From Trebouxia sp. TZW2008 (taxonomy: Eukaryota > Chlorophyta > Trebouxiophyceae > Trebouxiales > Trebouxiaceae), in assembly GCA_002118135.1 (NCBI GenBank), contig BDIU01000103.1, forward strand, positions 124,001 to 188,000: DNA of 64,000 bases. The letters are read 5' to 3'. The translations under genes were made by a program, and so were the position numbers. Numbering within the stretch: the stretch's first letter is position 1; each line of letters starts with the position of its first letter. Under the pieces are notes generated by a model. That model saw nothing but the letters and a program-made list of their open reading frames with translations, ran no database searches and was not told where the DNA came from. Below are positions 1-12,000 of this stretch, piece by piece.

Positions 1-3000
1 GGCATGTCACCCATGACTTCAAAGGCTATTGTGGACCTGACAGCAAAGCAGTCCCCACTTGCCAGGCAGTCTACAGCAACAGTAGCTCCTGCCCCTGCAC
101 CATTTGCTTCAGCTGCGCACAAGGCAACTGCTGGAGCCCGTCAAGCAACAGCTGCAGCAGGAAGTGCAGCAGCCAAGGCTGCATCTGCAAAAGCAACTCC
201 TGCACAAGGCGCTGCAGCAGCCAAGCCTGCACCTGCACCTGCACAAGCAGCTTCTGCTGTTGTTAGCTTGCAGCCTACACAGCATCAGTCAGCAGTTGGT
301 CAGTCAAAGGCAGCAGCTCAAGGGCTTGTGAAGCAGCCTGTTGGCCAGTCAGTGACAGCGGCTCAAAAGCTTGAGAAGCAAGCAGACAGCCAGGCAAGGG
401 GCCAATTAGTGACAGCAGCTCAAGGGCTTGAGAGGCAGGCTGTCAACCAGTCAGTAGCAGCAGCTCAGAAGGCTGAGAAGCAGGCAGACAGCCAAGGGAA
501 GGGTGCAGCAAGCGTGGGCACCAGTCAGCTGCTGCCCAAAAGGAAGCGCTCCAGGTCCAGGTCTCCAACAGGCACAGTTGATGATGGCAGAGCCAGGGTT
601 GGCAGCCAGAGGCAAGCTGCCAGCTCTTCTCATCGGCGGGCTACCAGGTGAGAAGCGTCACAGCTGTGCACTTGGTCTGAGACTTCACAACTTGCAATGC
701 ACTTATGATTTACTGCAAAAGATGAAGCACTGCATGAAGCTTTTAATGTTTGCAGCAATTCTCTTGCTCTGCTGGCACTGCCATCAACAGAATTCCATGC
801 ACTGCAGCTATAAACGTCTTTGACTGACCTGTCGTTCAAGACTTCAGAAGTAATGATGCACAGGCTGTTGCATGGCAGCAATGCCTGAGCTACAGTCCAG
901 GCTTATGGCAAGCCTTGGTGAGCCTATGCCATTACCTTGAGGCATGTTGAATGATAGCACTCGCCAGACGCATGTTTTGGCCTCAAGCGTTTGCTGTATT
1001 CAAACCTGCCTCAAGGATGTAGCACAGGAGTAACAATGCATGCCATAAGCCATACATGTGTTTCAAGCTCTGGAACTGGCTGCAGAAACTCTCAAAGATG
1101 GCTTCGCCCATGTTGCCAAGGTCTTGCCAGTCGACTGTCTTGCAATGACAAGGTCACCTGTCACAAGGAGGTCATGAAGGCTTTCATTGGTGTTGCTGAG
1201 CTGTTCATAGTTGACTCTCTTGACAAGTCAACTTCACCTGTGACAAGAAGATCACGGTCACCACCCTCCACGAGGGATTGTTAATTTTACTGGGATGTTG
1301 AGTGCCTTGTCAGGTCAAGCTCGCCTGTCACCAAGGGGCCAATGTCATCATCTGCCAAAATCTATGTCAATGTAATGAGGTGTTGGCTTATTTGTCAGGT
1401 CCAAATCACCAGTCACAAGAAGGTCCAGGTCGCCACCTGCCAAGAGGCCTCGTCAGCAGCAAGCACCTGCCAGAAGCCGGCAACGCAGCATGAGTACCAC
1501 CTCTTCTTCTTCCCTGTCTCCTAAGCGCCGCCGCCGTCGGCACTCTTCCTCTTCATCTCCATCTCCAGTCAGGCATGGGTACAGGCACAGCAGGCGGTCT
1601 CCCCCTAGGCACAGGGTCCGCAGAAGCCCTTCCCCAAGGGGCAGATCCAGAAGGCACAGCCCTGCCAGGAAGCCCAGCACCAGAAGGAGCCCTTCTCCGT
1701 TGGCCCAAAGGCGAAGGGCAAGCAGTCCCAGTCGGCTTGTGTTGAAAGGCGGACCCAGAGGCAGCCCAGTGTCTAGGTCCAGGCCAGAAAAGCGTCACAC
1801 AGGGAGGGCCAGGTCACCCTCAACCAGCAGAACGCCTTCGCCCACCAAGAGGCAGACTGCAGCTGTGCAACCTGCCCAGCAGAGACGGCATGACTCCCCT
1901 CAGAAGGCAGTAATGCGGCAATCATCCCCTGTTGCAAAACCTAAGGCTGACACAGGCAGACTTGCCTCAGGATCTGTAGCTGCAGCCAAGTCTGATGCAC
2001 CTGCTCAACTCCCGCCTGCAAAGCCTGTTGAGCCCACTGCAAAGCCGCATGATGCAGCTCAAGTGTCTCTCAAAATGGCGACCCCTGCAGTAGACAAGCC
2101 TGCTCCCCAGCCTGCAGCTCCGCCTGCCAGCGCATTGCCGGACTCGCTCGCGCAGCCTGCCAATCAGCAACTGCCCTTGGTTCCTCAGCAGCCGCAGCCA
2201 AGTGCTGCAAAGCCCAGACATGCACCAAAGGTTGCAAGTAGCCAAGACGGGATAGTCTCTCTTGGCAGGACGCCCAAGAGAGCATATGCTAAGCCCGCAG
2301 TGGAGCAGCCATCTGTTGCCAACTACCCCAAGCCACAGCAGCAAGGCCAGGCTAAGATGGACCTCCCTGCTGCTGTTACTACAGCAAACGCCAGCTCTGC
2401 TGGAGCAAACGTAGCAGAGGTCACAACTGATGGGATTCAGCCTGCTAGGTCCTTTGACGGCAAGGCGTCCTTCATCTCACTAGACTTTGATGAGGCGCCT
2501 GCCAGCACTGCAGCATCAGTGAAGCAGCAGACGGCTGCTGCTGCAGTGCCTTTGACACAATCACTGCAGCAGGGTCAACAAGCCAAGACATCTGAAGCGG
2601 CTCCTTTACCAGATACATCAGTCCTCCATGTGGCCACTCCTGTGCCGCAAGCTTCGGCTGCTGCTGCTGCTCAAAATGCTGTGCAGGTCAGCACAACAGC
2701 ACAGACTCCTGCTGCTACTGCTGTTGCTGCTGCCGCTGCTGCTGCTCAACAGGCTATGCGGGGTATTGCACCAGCGCAGACAGACAAGGACAACATCCGA
2801 CCTGATGTGTTCTCACCAGCTAGCAAGCAGCGGCCGGCATCAGCACCCACCGAGAGTCCAAGCACTAGCAAGGCAAATGAGGCAGATGCAGGCCAGAAGC
2901 CAATAGCGCCTCCCAAGGGCAAAGTGACTGGCAGGGGCAACATTCAGATTGTCCTGGCTACCAAGCACAAGCAGGTACTGCTTGCCCTGCATCCGTATGT

Positions 3001-6000
3001 GCTTTTCCATCCTCATGACAGCACATATGCATCTCACAACAGCTCAGACTGCGCCTGTTGCAGCAACATACACCAGCAATATTTGTTGCTTTTGTCGGTG
3101 CGTCAAACCACTCCCTGAGCGATTGAGCAATTACGCTCCTGTGCAAACAGCACAAGTGCATGTGCCTGTGCTGTGTGGCTACATTCCATATGCAAGATCA
3201 ACATCATGATGCACTGACAGGGTCCCTCAACATGCAACACACGTGAAGAATACAGGATCCATACCAAATCTCGATGTACTCAACTCAACTAACTGAGATG
3301 CCTTGCATAAACAGCCTTGTGTTGCCTGAAGTAGGAGGCGTCAAAGTCTGGGCTGCCTTTTCCTTCTACCTTTCAAGCTCTGGCAGCTCAAGGGCTGCCT
3401 CCGCAAGGCCCCATCTCAGCTGAGCAGCTCACGCCTATCCCTCAACCTCACTCTGTAGCCCAAGCTGAGACAGCTGGCTACAAGTATGACAGCCCTCTTA
3501 AGGCTTTCAGGTCTTACAGGCAAGCACCTTTCATCAATCATAATTACCATCAGCAGGCAGGAAACAGCTGCAGGGCTACAGTGCTCTAGTTTCTCTGCCC
3601 TGTATGGCCTTGTAGTGTTGCGTGCAGATGCAAAGTGACTTCTTTGTCCAGCAAGTTTGGCTTCAGTGTGGGTTTGCCTTTGACTGCTCATCAATGCTAA
3701 TCACAGCTGTCTGGCAAGCACAATGCTGGTTCACCCAAGTCAAAAAGCAAACGCTACCACCCAACCACATGTACACTAAACTGATTGGTGATCACGGTTG
3801 ACTTCAACTTGATTTGTTAGTGCTAGTCTCTTCCTGCACAGCAAACTATCACCCTGAAGAGCTGCGATCTGTTGTGTTGTGCCTTTGCACATCGTCCTGC
3901 AGCATTAAGTCTATCTCAAAAGTGGCTTTTGATGGCTGGGTGCTCAGAGTATGCATGCATACAGACTGCTTAGCACCTTCCAGACGGTGTCTCAGCTGCC
4001 ACTGACCTCACTGAGCTTTACCAACCGCCTAGATCCTCATTGGCCGCTGTGCACATATGACATCCGGGGCAGCTGCCGTGATGCCAAGTGCCTTTTCCAG
4101 CATGCCTCTCACTACCAGCTGGAGAACGTTGCCATGCTGCGGGATCTGCACCAGCAAGCAGTCAGGTGTGTTTGGCTCGCCTCTCTTGTCTGCAGCTGCA
4201 GGCAGTCACATGTGTTTGATTCATACATGTGCAACAATGCTCATGCGTCTAATTTGTTGTGCACACTATCATGGGAGCAGTGATAGCTCTTGCAAGCAAG
4301 ATTGCATGCCTGGTGGCAATGTGCAAATGCGCTACAGGGTTCACAACAACGATATCAGAGGCAGCGTGACAACTAATCATCCTTATGAGTTTCACTGTAT
4401 TTTGCCTCTGCTGCATTTTGTCCCTCACATCCACGGCATGATCGTAGGTCGCTATTGACACTTGCGATTTCATATGCATGTTTCCTCAGAGTGTAATCAT
4501 GCTGCTCCGTTATATTTACAATGCACTTCACTATGCAGGATGGGTTCCAAGGCTGCACTCCCAACGCTGCCAGGTGGCGAAATTACCTCAGACATGATGA
4601 CAGCCCTGTCCCAGCAGGCCATCAGGGGCATCCCCAATCCCAGCATCGCCCTGCCCTCAGCCCCTGGGGCATCCCCAGCGCCATCCCCAAGCAAATCCAG
4701 GGCCCAAGCACGCATTCCCAAGGAGCACCGTCGCCAGCTAGCAAGTGAAGACCCCTTGCCGCTGTATACGTCAGCAGGCACTGGTCCACTGGCCACTCAC
4801 GATCGGCCCTTCACCAGTCAGCTGCTGCAGTCGGTGCCGCTTGAGCATGCAGGGGTGCTGAGGCTGCTGCTGTCTGGCTTGGAGGGCTATGAAAGTCTTG
4901 CAAAGGATGGGCCAGTGGGGAATGCAGGTGAGAAACTGTCTGCATTGCTTGTGAGCTTGTACTGCTGATGCTGCAATGCAGCAGTCACATGGTTCTACCC
5001 ACCGCCTAGCATATTTACATGCGTTTCCACTGATTCCTTCACTGCTGCAGGCTCGCCATCAGATCAAGCATCAAGGCAGAGCACAGTCGCCCAGCCAAAG
5101 CCTGCAGACAAGATGGCCGGGCGTTATTTCCAGCTGGCAAGTCATGAGGCATCTGACTCACCTACAGCAGCAGCAACTGCAGTAGCAGCTGCACCAAAAG
5201 CTGCTGAGACTGCTGCCAGTGATGAACAGCGCTCTGCCTTGTTGACTGAGTACGAGCAGCAGGTGGCTGCTGAGCCTGAAAATGAAGAGGCATGGCTGCT
5301 GTTTGCCCTGCAGCACATAGACTTTGGTGTTGTCGACTCCATGCAAGGTAAGCAATGCATGGTTTGAAGACCAAACCTCACGATGATTGAGAGTAGTTGC
5401 TTGCTGTGTTCCTGCTGAAGCATCTGCTTGATGGAAGTGTGCCAGAACAGAACAGTGACGCGTGAAGGTGCATCTGTGCTTTAGTCATGCAAGGCAGCTG
5501 CTGATGTGCACAATCTTTGTCATGTAATTCTGTGGTCAAATCTGAATAGAGATATTGGTCGATGATACGAAGTTGCATGCAAAGCTTGTTTTGAGGCCAG
5601 CTTGTCAATGACTGGTTTGTTTCAATGACTCAAGTTGACCATTGCAGCCTGTCTCAATATGGCGTCAAGCTCCTATTTTTCACATTGTATGAACACTTTA
5701 TGCTTTGCTGTGCAGGTCACAAGCTGTTGTCCTGCCTGAAGTGCATCTCCAAAGGCTTGGAAGCCGACAGCAGCTTCACCTGTCTCTGGCTATTGTACCT
5801 TCCCCTGTACCGCCGCCACCTGCGCACCAAACCTGAGCCCGACAACGAGTCACACAAGGTTGCTGAGACTTGCCTCAGCCACTCAAAGCCTTGTTACCAG
5901 CTCTGGTTGACAGCTGTCCACTTCCAGCCTGACTGGCAGTCCAGGGCAACTCTTCTTCAGAAAGGCATTGTGGCACTGTCCCAGACCCGCCCTGGGGGTC

Positions 6001-9000
6001 ATGGGGGGGTCAGCAAGGAAGAAGCTGCAGGGTGGGCGGCCATGCGCAGCTCATGTGTGCTGGACCTTGCACTGCGACTGTTGCTGTTATGGACAAGTGC
6101 TGAGGCACATGATCTGGCTGCCAACTGGGTTGCTGAGCTGGTAAAGTTGGCTGGTCAGGGCAAGGCACCACATACTGTTGCTGTCAAAGGTGTGTCTGCG
6201 AGTTCTGCCTCAATGATACAATTTGCAAACTGTGTATGTATAGCTGGATCTTCCATGGACAATGCTGCCCTCCGTATGCTTGCACGTCATTGTCATGCGC
6301 AAGGCAGTGGTCAGCACCATGCATTTGCTGGTCAGTGAGATGTCACATCTATTAATGGGAGGTCAGTTCTGCTTTTGAAGGCAGGTGCAACACCACATGA
6401 TACGTGTCAAGTCTGTCCAAAGCTGCAGTCAAACATTGCAAACAACACACAGCATTAGTGTGACTGGCTTTGAGGTCAACTCTCTGCTTGCAGATCCCCT
6501 TGCGATGGAGGAGCGTGCCCTGGGTCCAGCTGCTCGTCAGGCCCTGCTTGCACAGCTTCGTCAGCAGCCAGGCAATGCTGCAGTGCTATGGCTGGCTTGT
6601 GCACACCTGGCTGCTTACAACACACTCCCACCTCAGACAGTTCACAGGTCAGTACACCAGCTGTTGTACTCTGAACACTATATGCAGTGATGCAAGCAAG
6701 CAACTTTGCTTATTGGCCAACAAACATTGACGGCAGATTAGTCCTCTCACAATTGCCTCATGCAGTGTGCAGCACGCTGCTATGACTCTCACAAAGCTCA
6801 GGCCTCTTTCCATCAAGACTGTAGCAACTGTCACATGGGCGCAAACTGCATCAGCTGTCTTGCCCACCAGTTGATGACAGCAATGCTTTGGCTGCCATCT
6901 GACATTCTCAGCCCAGTTCCGCATCAAAAACATACCACTGCATGCAACCGCTCAAGTAAGAGCCACTGGACTGTCTAATCACAGCGTCTTGCCTTCCGTC
7001 GTCTGGGTGGCTTGAATCAAACACATACAGCCTGTCCGTTGATTACCGGGTGTAAGCCATACCTGCATACACAAAGTGTTTCTTTCCTCACTGTAGTATG
7101 CTGTACAGGCTGGGGTGCATTCAGCAGCCAGTTGTGGTAGACTGGCAGCAGGCTCCTCCCGCCTCCTTGCACTCTAGGGTGCGCAGCATCCTCGCCACAG
7201 CTGCTTCTGCTGGCTTGGCCTGCCTGGACCTCAAGACCACACCACAGGTGCAACATCTAGCACCTGCAGCATACAGTACTTGCCAACCTGCTATGTGCTC
7301 AACTCTTGTCATAAGTCTTCAGTCATCCTCACCACAGCTGCTTCTCCTGACTTGGCCTGCCTGGACCTTAAGACAACGCCAGAGGCGCAACACCAAATAG
7401 CTGCGGCCTGCGCAGAGCTTGTCAGCTTGCTGTGTGCTCAAGGCTTGTGGCTTGGCTGTTCATTCTGCTTAGCATGCCAGAAAGTTGTTGTAGTGCAGCA
7501 TCAATGGCATGGTACTGCAGCATGCATCAACTTTTGTTGTCAAAGCTTGCTCAACAAAGCACACACTGGATTTATGATCCAGTCTGCACAGCACAACAGG
7601 GCTGTGATGCCGACTATGGTTGATCTCTCAGGTCAACTGTTTGACATTTGAAGCTGCACCATGAGTGCCAAGCTGGATCAAGCAAAATGTCCTTGTATGC
7701 ACAGCAAATGCTGTGCTGCTTGAGCTGATGTTGGCGCTCAGTGAGCAGAAGTCCACACGTCTTAGCTTTCTGTTGAGCTGACCACAGCAGAAGGATGGTG
7801 ACAACGTGTGGATTCCTGCTCACCCTACGTGAACATCGTGCTGACTGGCTGAGGCGGTACTGGACTTGCCCTAGCACCTGGCACCACATCACAGGAAGCT
7901 GTTCTTGCCAAGTGCTGTACAAGAAGATGTGGCAGTTCTATTTTCAGGTCTGCTGCCAAGTCCAAATTGATGCTGCAGGTGATGGACGCCGCCACAATAC
8001 AGAGCGCAACATCCTCTACCTGGCCAAGGCAGGCTTTGGCATTGACCATTGCCCACTGGGAGCTGACCACCCAGGCTGCTCCCCTGCTGGGACCCCTCCC
8101 CATCCCTCCAGGCCAAGGGCCCCTCAGCCCAGCAGCCGCCAGTTTGCTGCTGCTGGGTAGCTTGACCAGCAAAGCTGCCTGTACTGTACAGCAGCCTTTG
8201 CCTGCTCAGGCAATGGACACCTGGCAGCATGCCACCTGGCCTGTTGGGGACACTGAGCTGCTGTGCATGAGCGTGGTGCTTGCAGCAGAGTCCCAGCTGC
8301 AAGCCTTTGCTGAGCAGTTTGGCAAAGGAGGTAGGCACAAGTTCAGCAGACATAAGTTCCCCGGAACATTTCTGAGTGCTTGATCACAATGAAAGTTCTA
8401 GTGATACTTTCCAACCGATGTCGGCGCAAGCACAACGTTTGTGGCACAAGTTCTGTTTCACTTGACCTGACTCTCAGCCATGCATTTGTCAGGTGAATTT
8501 GGTTGCTTGATGACACATGCAATGTGTTGCAATTTTACCATGCTACACTCTGCATGGTCGCACGTCAGTCCTGCAGTGAGTCATCATGCATTGTCGGCAC
8601 CAATGCAAAGAGCACGTGACAACATTCTTAAGCTAGACTTTGTCTACAGAGATGCAAGGTGGTCAACAGGCTGGTGGCAGGCTGCAGCAGGCAGTGTCAG
8701 CCGCTGGATCACTGCTGATGCAGCTAGCAAGCACTGTATGCAAGGCCATTGAGAGCACCACAGAAATGGACAAGCCAGATGATGAAGAGGAGGAACAGCA
8801 GCCTCTGGGTCTGCATCCAGCAGCTGTGGGAAGCCTAGCGGCTAGGGCTTATCAGCTCAGCAGCGGCTACCCTCAGGCTGCCATGGCGTTTCTGGTGGCA
8901 GCAGTTTTGCCAGAATGGCAGTGGGAGGTCACAGGGGCAGGGCAGGTTGAGGACGGCCCTGCAGTGCAGGGCACCAACAGAGCAGCCCCCATTGTACTAT

Positions 9001-12000
9001 CAGATGACGAAGAAGACCCTCAGACAACACCTGTGGCAGCATTGGAAAGGGCGAGGGTCTACAGGAAAAGAGACAGGTCAGCAAGCAGGTGAGCGTGATG
9101 TCATCGTCTTGCAATACAAACACAGCTGCAAACGGCTTTGTGGCTGTCACTGTGCCAATTTTCCTTGATGACTCACAAATGCATCCACATCATGCGCCAG
9201 CAGCACCTCAAGAGAGACCTGACAAGTGACTGGTTCACTGCGCTGATGTAGCTGTGTATCTGAACCAATTCAGCAATTACATCAGTGTAGCTCTCTAGTC
9301 TGATTCTGATTCAACATTCTAGCATGCGCTGACAACGTATATGGTAATGCAGGTCTGTTACCCCATGCAAGCCTAGGCCACCTGGTACGTCTCCACACAG
9401 TAGCAAGCGCCGTCAAAACAGGCACAGCAGCTCCAGCAGCTCCGGGTCTTCTTCCTACTCAGACTCTGACTCATCCTCAGGCTCATCCTCCAGATCATCC
9501 GGATCATACAGCAGCTCTGACGTAAACTCTTCCAGCAATGACAGCTTGCAGCCTGACACCAAAAGGCGGCGGTATGCAGACGCCATCTCAGAGGGGCTAC
9601 ATTCAGAGCTGTCTGCTGATGCTCAGGATGTGGGACTTGACTGGCCTGTTGTGGAAGCCAGCGGCACCTTGGCAGAGCTGTACCTTGTCACTAGTGCCTT
9701 TCAGGAGCTGTCACGGCTTGCAGTGCCTAGTCAGTAAGTCCCTGACTCTTGACAGCTACCATAGCATTGTGTTGTATGTGCTGCTTGAGTGCTGAGCTGC
9801 ACATTGTCACCCATGCCGTCCAGGGCTTGTCGCGACTTATGGTGCCTAGCCAGTGATTTCCTGAATTTGACAGCCTTATTTGGCCTGTGCTGCTTTGGTC
9901 CTGAGTGACATCCTGTCCACAGTGTGTTTCAAGAGGTGTGACACGTTCTGAAATACCTTGTGGACAGGATGTCACTGACCCTCTTGACAGCTGTTTCAGC
10001 AGTGTATTGCATGTCTTGCTCAAATACTGATTTGCATTTTGTCACCAGTGCCTTTCAAGGACCTGGCACGGCTCATGGTGCCTAGCCAGTGAGTCCTCAA
10101 GAAGTACCATAGCATTGTATTGCATGGGCTGCTTTCAGTGCTGAATTTTTGCAGCTATCACAACATTGTGTTGCATGTTTTGATTTAGTTCTGAATTATA
10201 GTAGATACTTCAGCACTGTGCTGCCTGTGATATCTTGATGGCAAAACATGCCCTCCTTGCAACCTGCTGAACAATCAGGAAGCCAGTGCTGTGTGAGATG
10301 AGTTGATCGTGCACAATTGTCATGCCAACACAATTTTGAGCAGCTGTGCTGGGGCATGCAGAGATCCACAAGACTTTGAGGAAGGAGAGATCAGAGCAGT
10401 CGATCAGGACATGAGGCGCAGACATGCTGCTCACTGGGGTCACAACCTGGCCTTGTACAGGGCTCTTGGTGGTCAGGCCCCAGGAGCCCTTACAGCCCTG
10501 CAGGCTGCTCTACTCACGGCTGATGGCAGCTGCTATGTATGTCTGATTGCTCTCATTGCTTACCTGTCACTACAGCTACAAATCGCATGAAGCCTGCAGT
10601 GTGCTCTGTGCAAACATCAAGGGCTCTTGTCAACATGCTGAACAGCACATTTGAAAGAGTGCTCACAGCCTGCTACAGTGCACTTGTGAAGGCATGCGTT
10701 CAGATGCATGCTGCATCTTGATGATGAGTGCCGAGCGCAAGTGTGCATTACACCTTGCACAGATGGGCTGCTCTGCTCTATTTGTCCCTGCCTGTCTTAA
10801 CCCGCTGCAACGTCAGCTGATGCATGTGCTGATCGTTGCCATGTTTCAGAAGCTAGTTAGCCCTTCAACAGTTTGAATACTGGCTTGCTTGAGTGTTCTG
10901 TCTTTTCCTGCGACGCCAAAAGACTTCATGCTGGGCTGCAGCTTGAAAGCCAATCATTGCTGCAAATGCTACATTACAAGTCTGATTGTGCAGCAGATTG
11001 TTGCAAGCAGATTTGTTTGCTTTGACCTGTTGCCCGCAATGACTTTCCTTGTGCGATGTTGCAGCTGCAACGCCACATATGGCAGGAGACGTTGCACTTG
11101 GCGTCAGCAGTGTTGCCCACCACATCTGAGGCCAATGCAGACTCTGCCATCACCATTCCTGCTGAGGCTCACGTGAGTGCACTGCTCAAGTCTCAGAGTC
11201 CTGAGGGTTTGAGGCAGAAGCTGGGGCTGTTGCAGCAGTTTCAGGGATGGCAGCAAGAGGATGCTGCCCTCAGCCCTTTGGCCTTGCCAACACTGCCCAT
11301 CCAGGTATTCATTGTTTACATGCTTGCGAGTAAGGTTTTGTGACCCTGCCAGGTGCACACAGCAGCAAGGCCTACCCACGCACGGTCAACAAGCAAGCTG
11401 CACAACATCAGAGTTCTGTCCGTTTGGAGCAAGCTGCATTATGCAATCAGATGCATAACTGGTTGTCCTAGCCAAGACTGCCCACCCAGAGAACAGCCAG
11501 TTGTGCGCTGTAACAGTGGAGGGTCATCAGCAATGGCATGCATTGCCAAGCGTCAGCAACATGTTATTCTGTCTGTACGACGCACTATGAATACAGTTAG
11601 AAGTCGCAAAAGGCTGAGCAGTGATATCAAAGCAGTGAACAGGCTTGCAGTGTTGAGTGAGATTTGCTGTGGACATGCAGGATGCGAGAGCGAGGGCTCT
11701 CTTAGATCAGCAAACCATGCATCATGGAGAGGTCATGAAAGATGCAGTCCTGGCAATGCTAACGCACCTCAATCCTGCCCAAGAGACTGCGCTCATTGGT
11801 AACGCTTTGCATTGTCACCCAGATGTATTCTGTAGTCAATGCCTTGTCTTTGAGTATTTGCCAACCTGCTTACTTGACACCTCAGGAGTGAGGCTTTACA
11901 AGGCCTTCAGCAACCTGTCTTCCCAACAGGCATGAAGTCTTGTATACTGTAGATTGGCCTTGTTCTGGCTGGTGCCCTGCTTTGAATGCCACAGAGCTGA

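Noticed and set aside
7614..8353. Overlapping minus-strand frames of 102-154 aa
   Set aside because: They oppose the ZFC3H1-like exon 7979-8330, whose phase fits both neighbours; the minus frames lack support.
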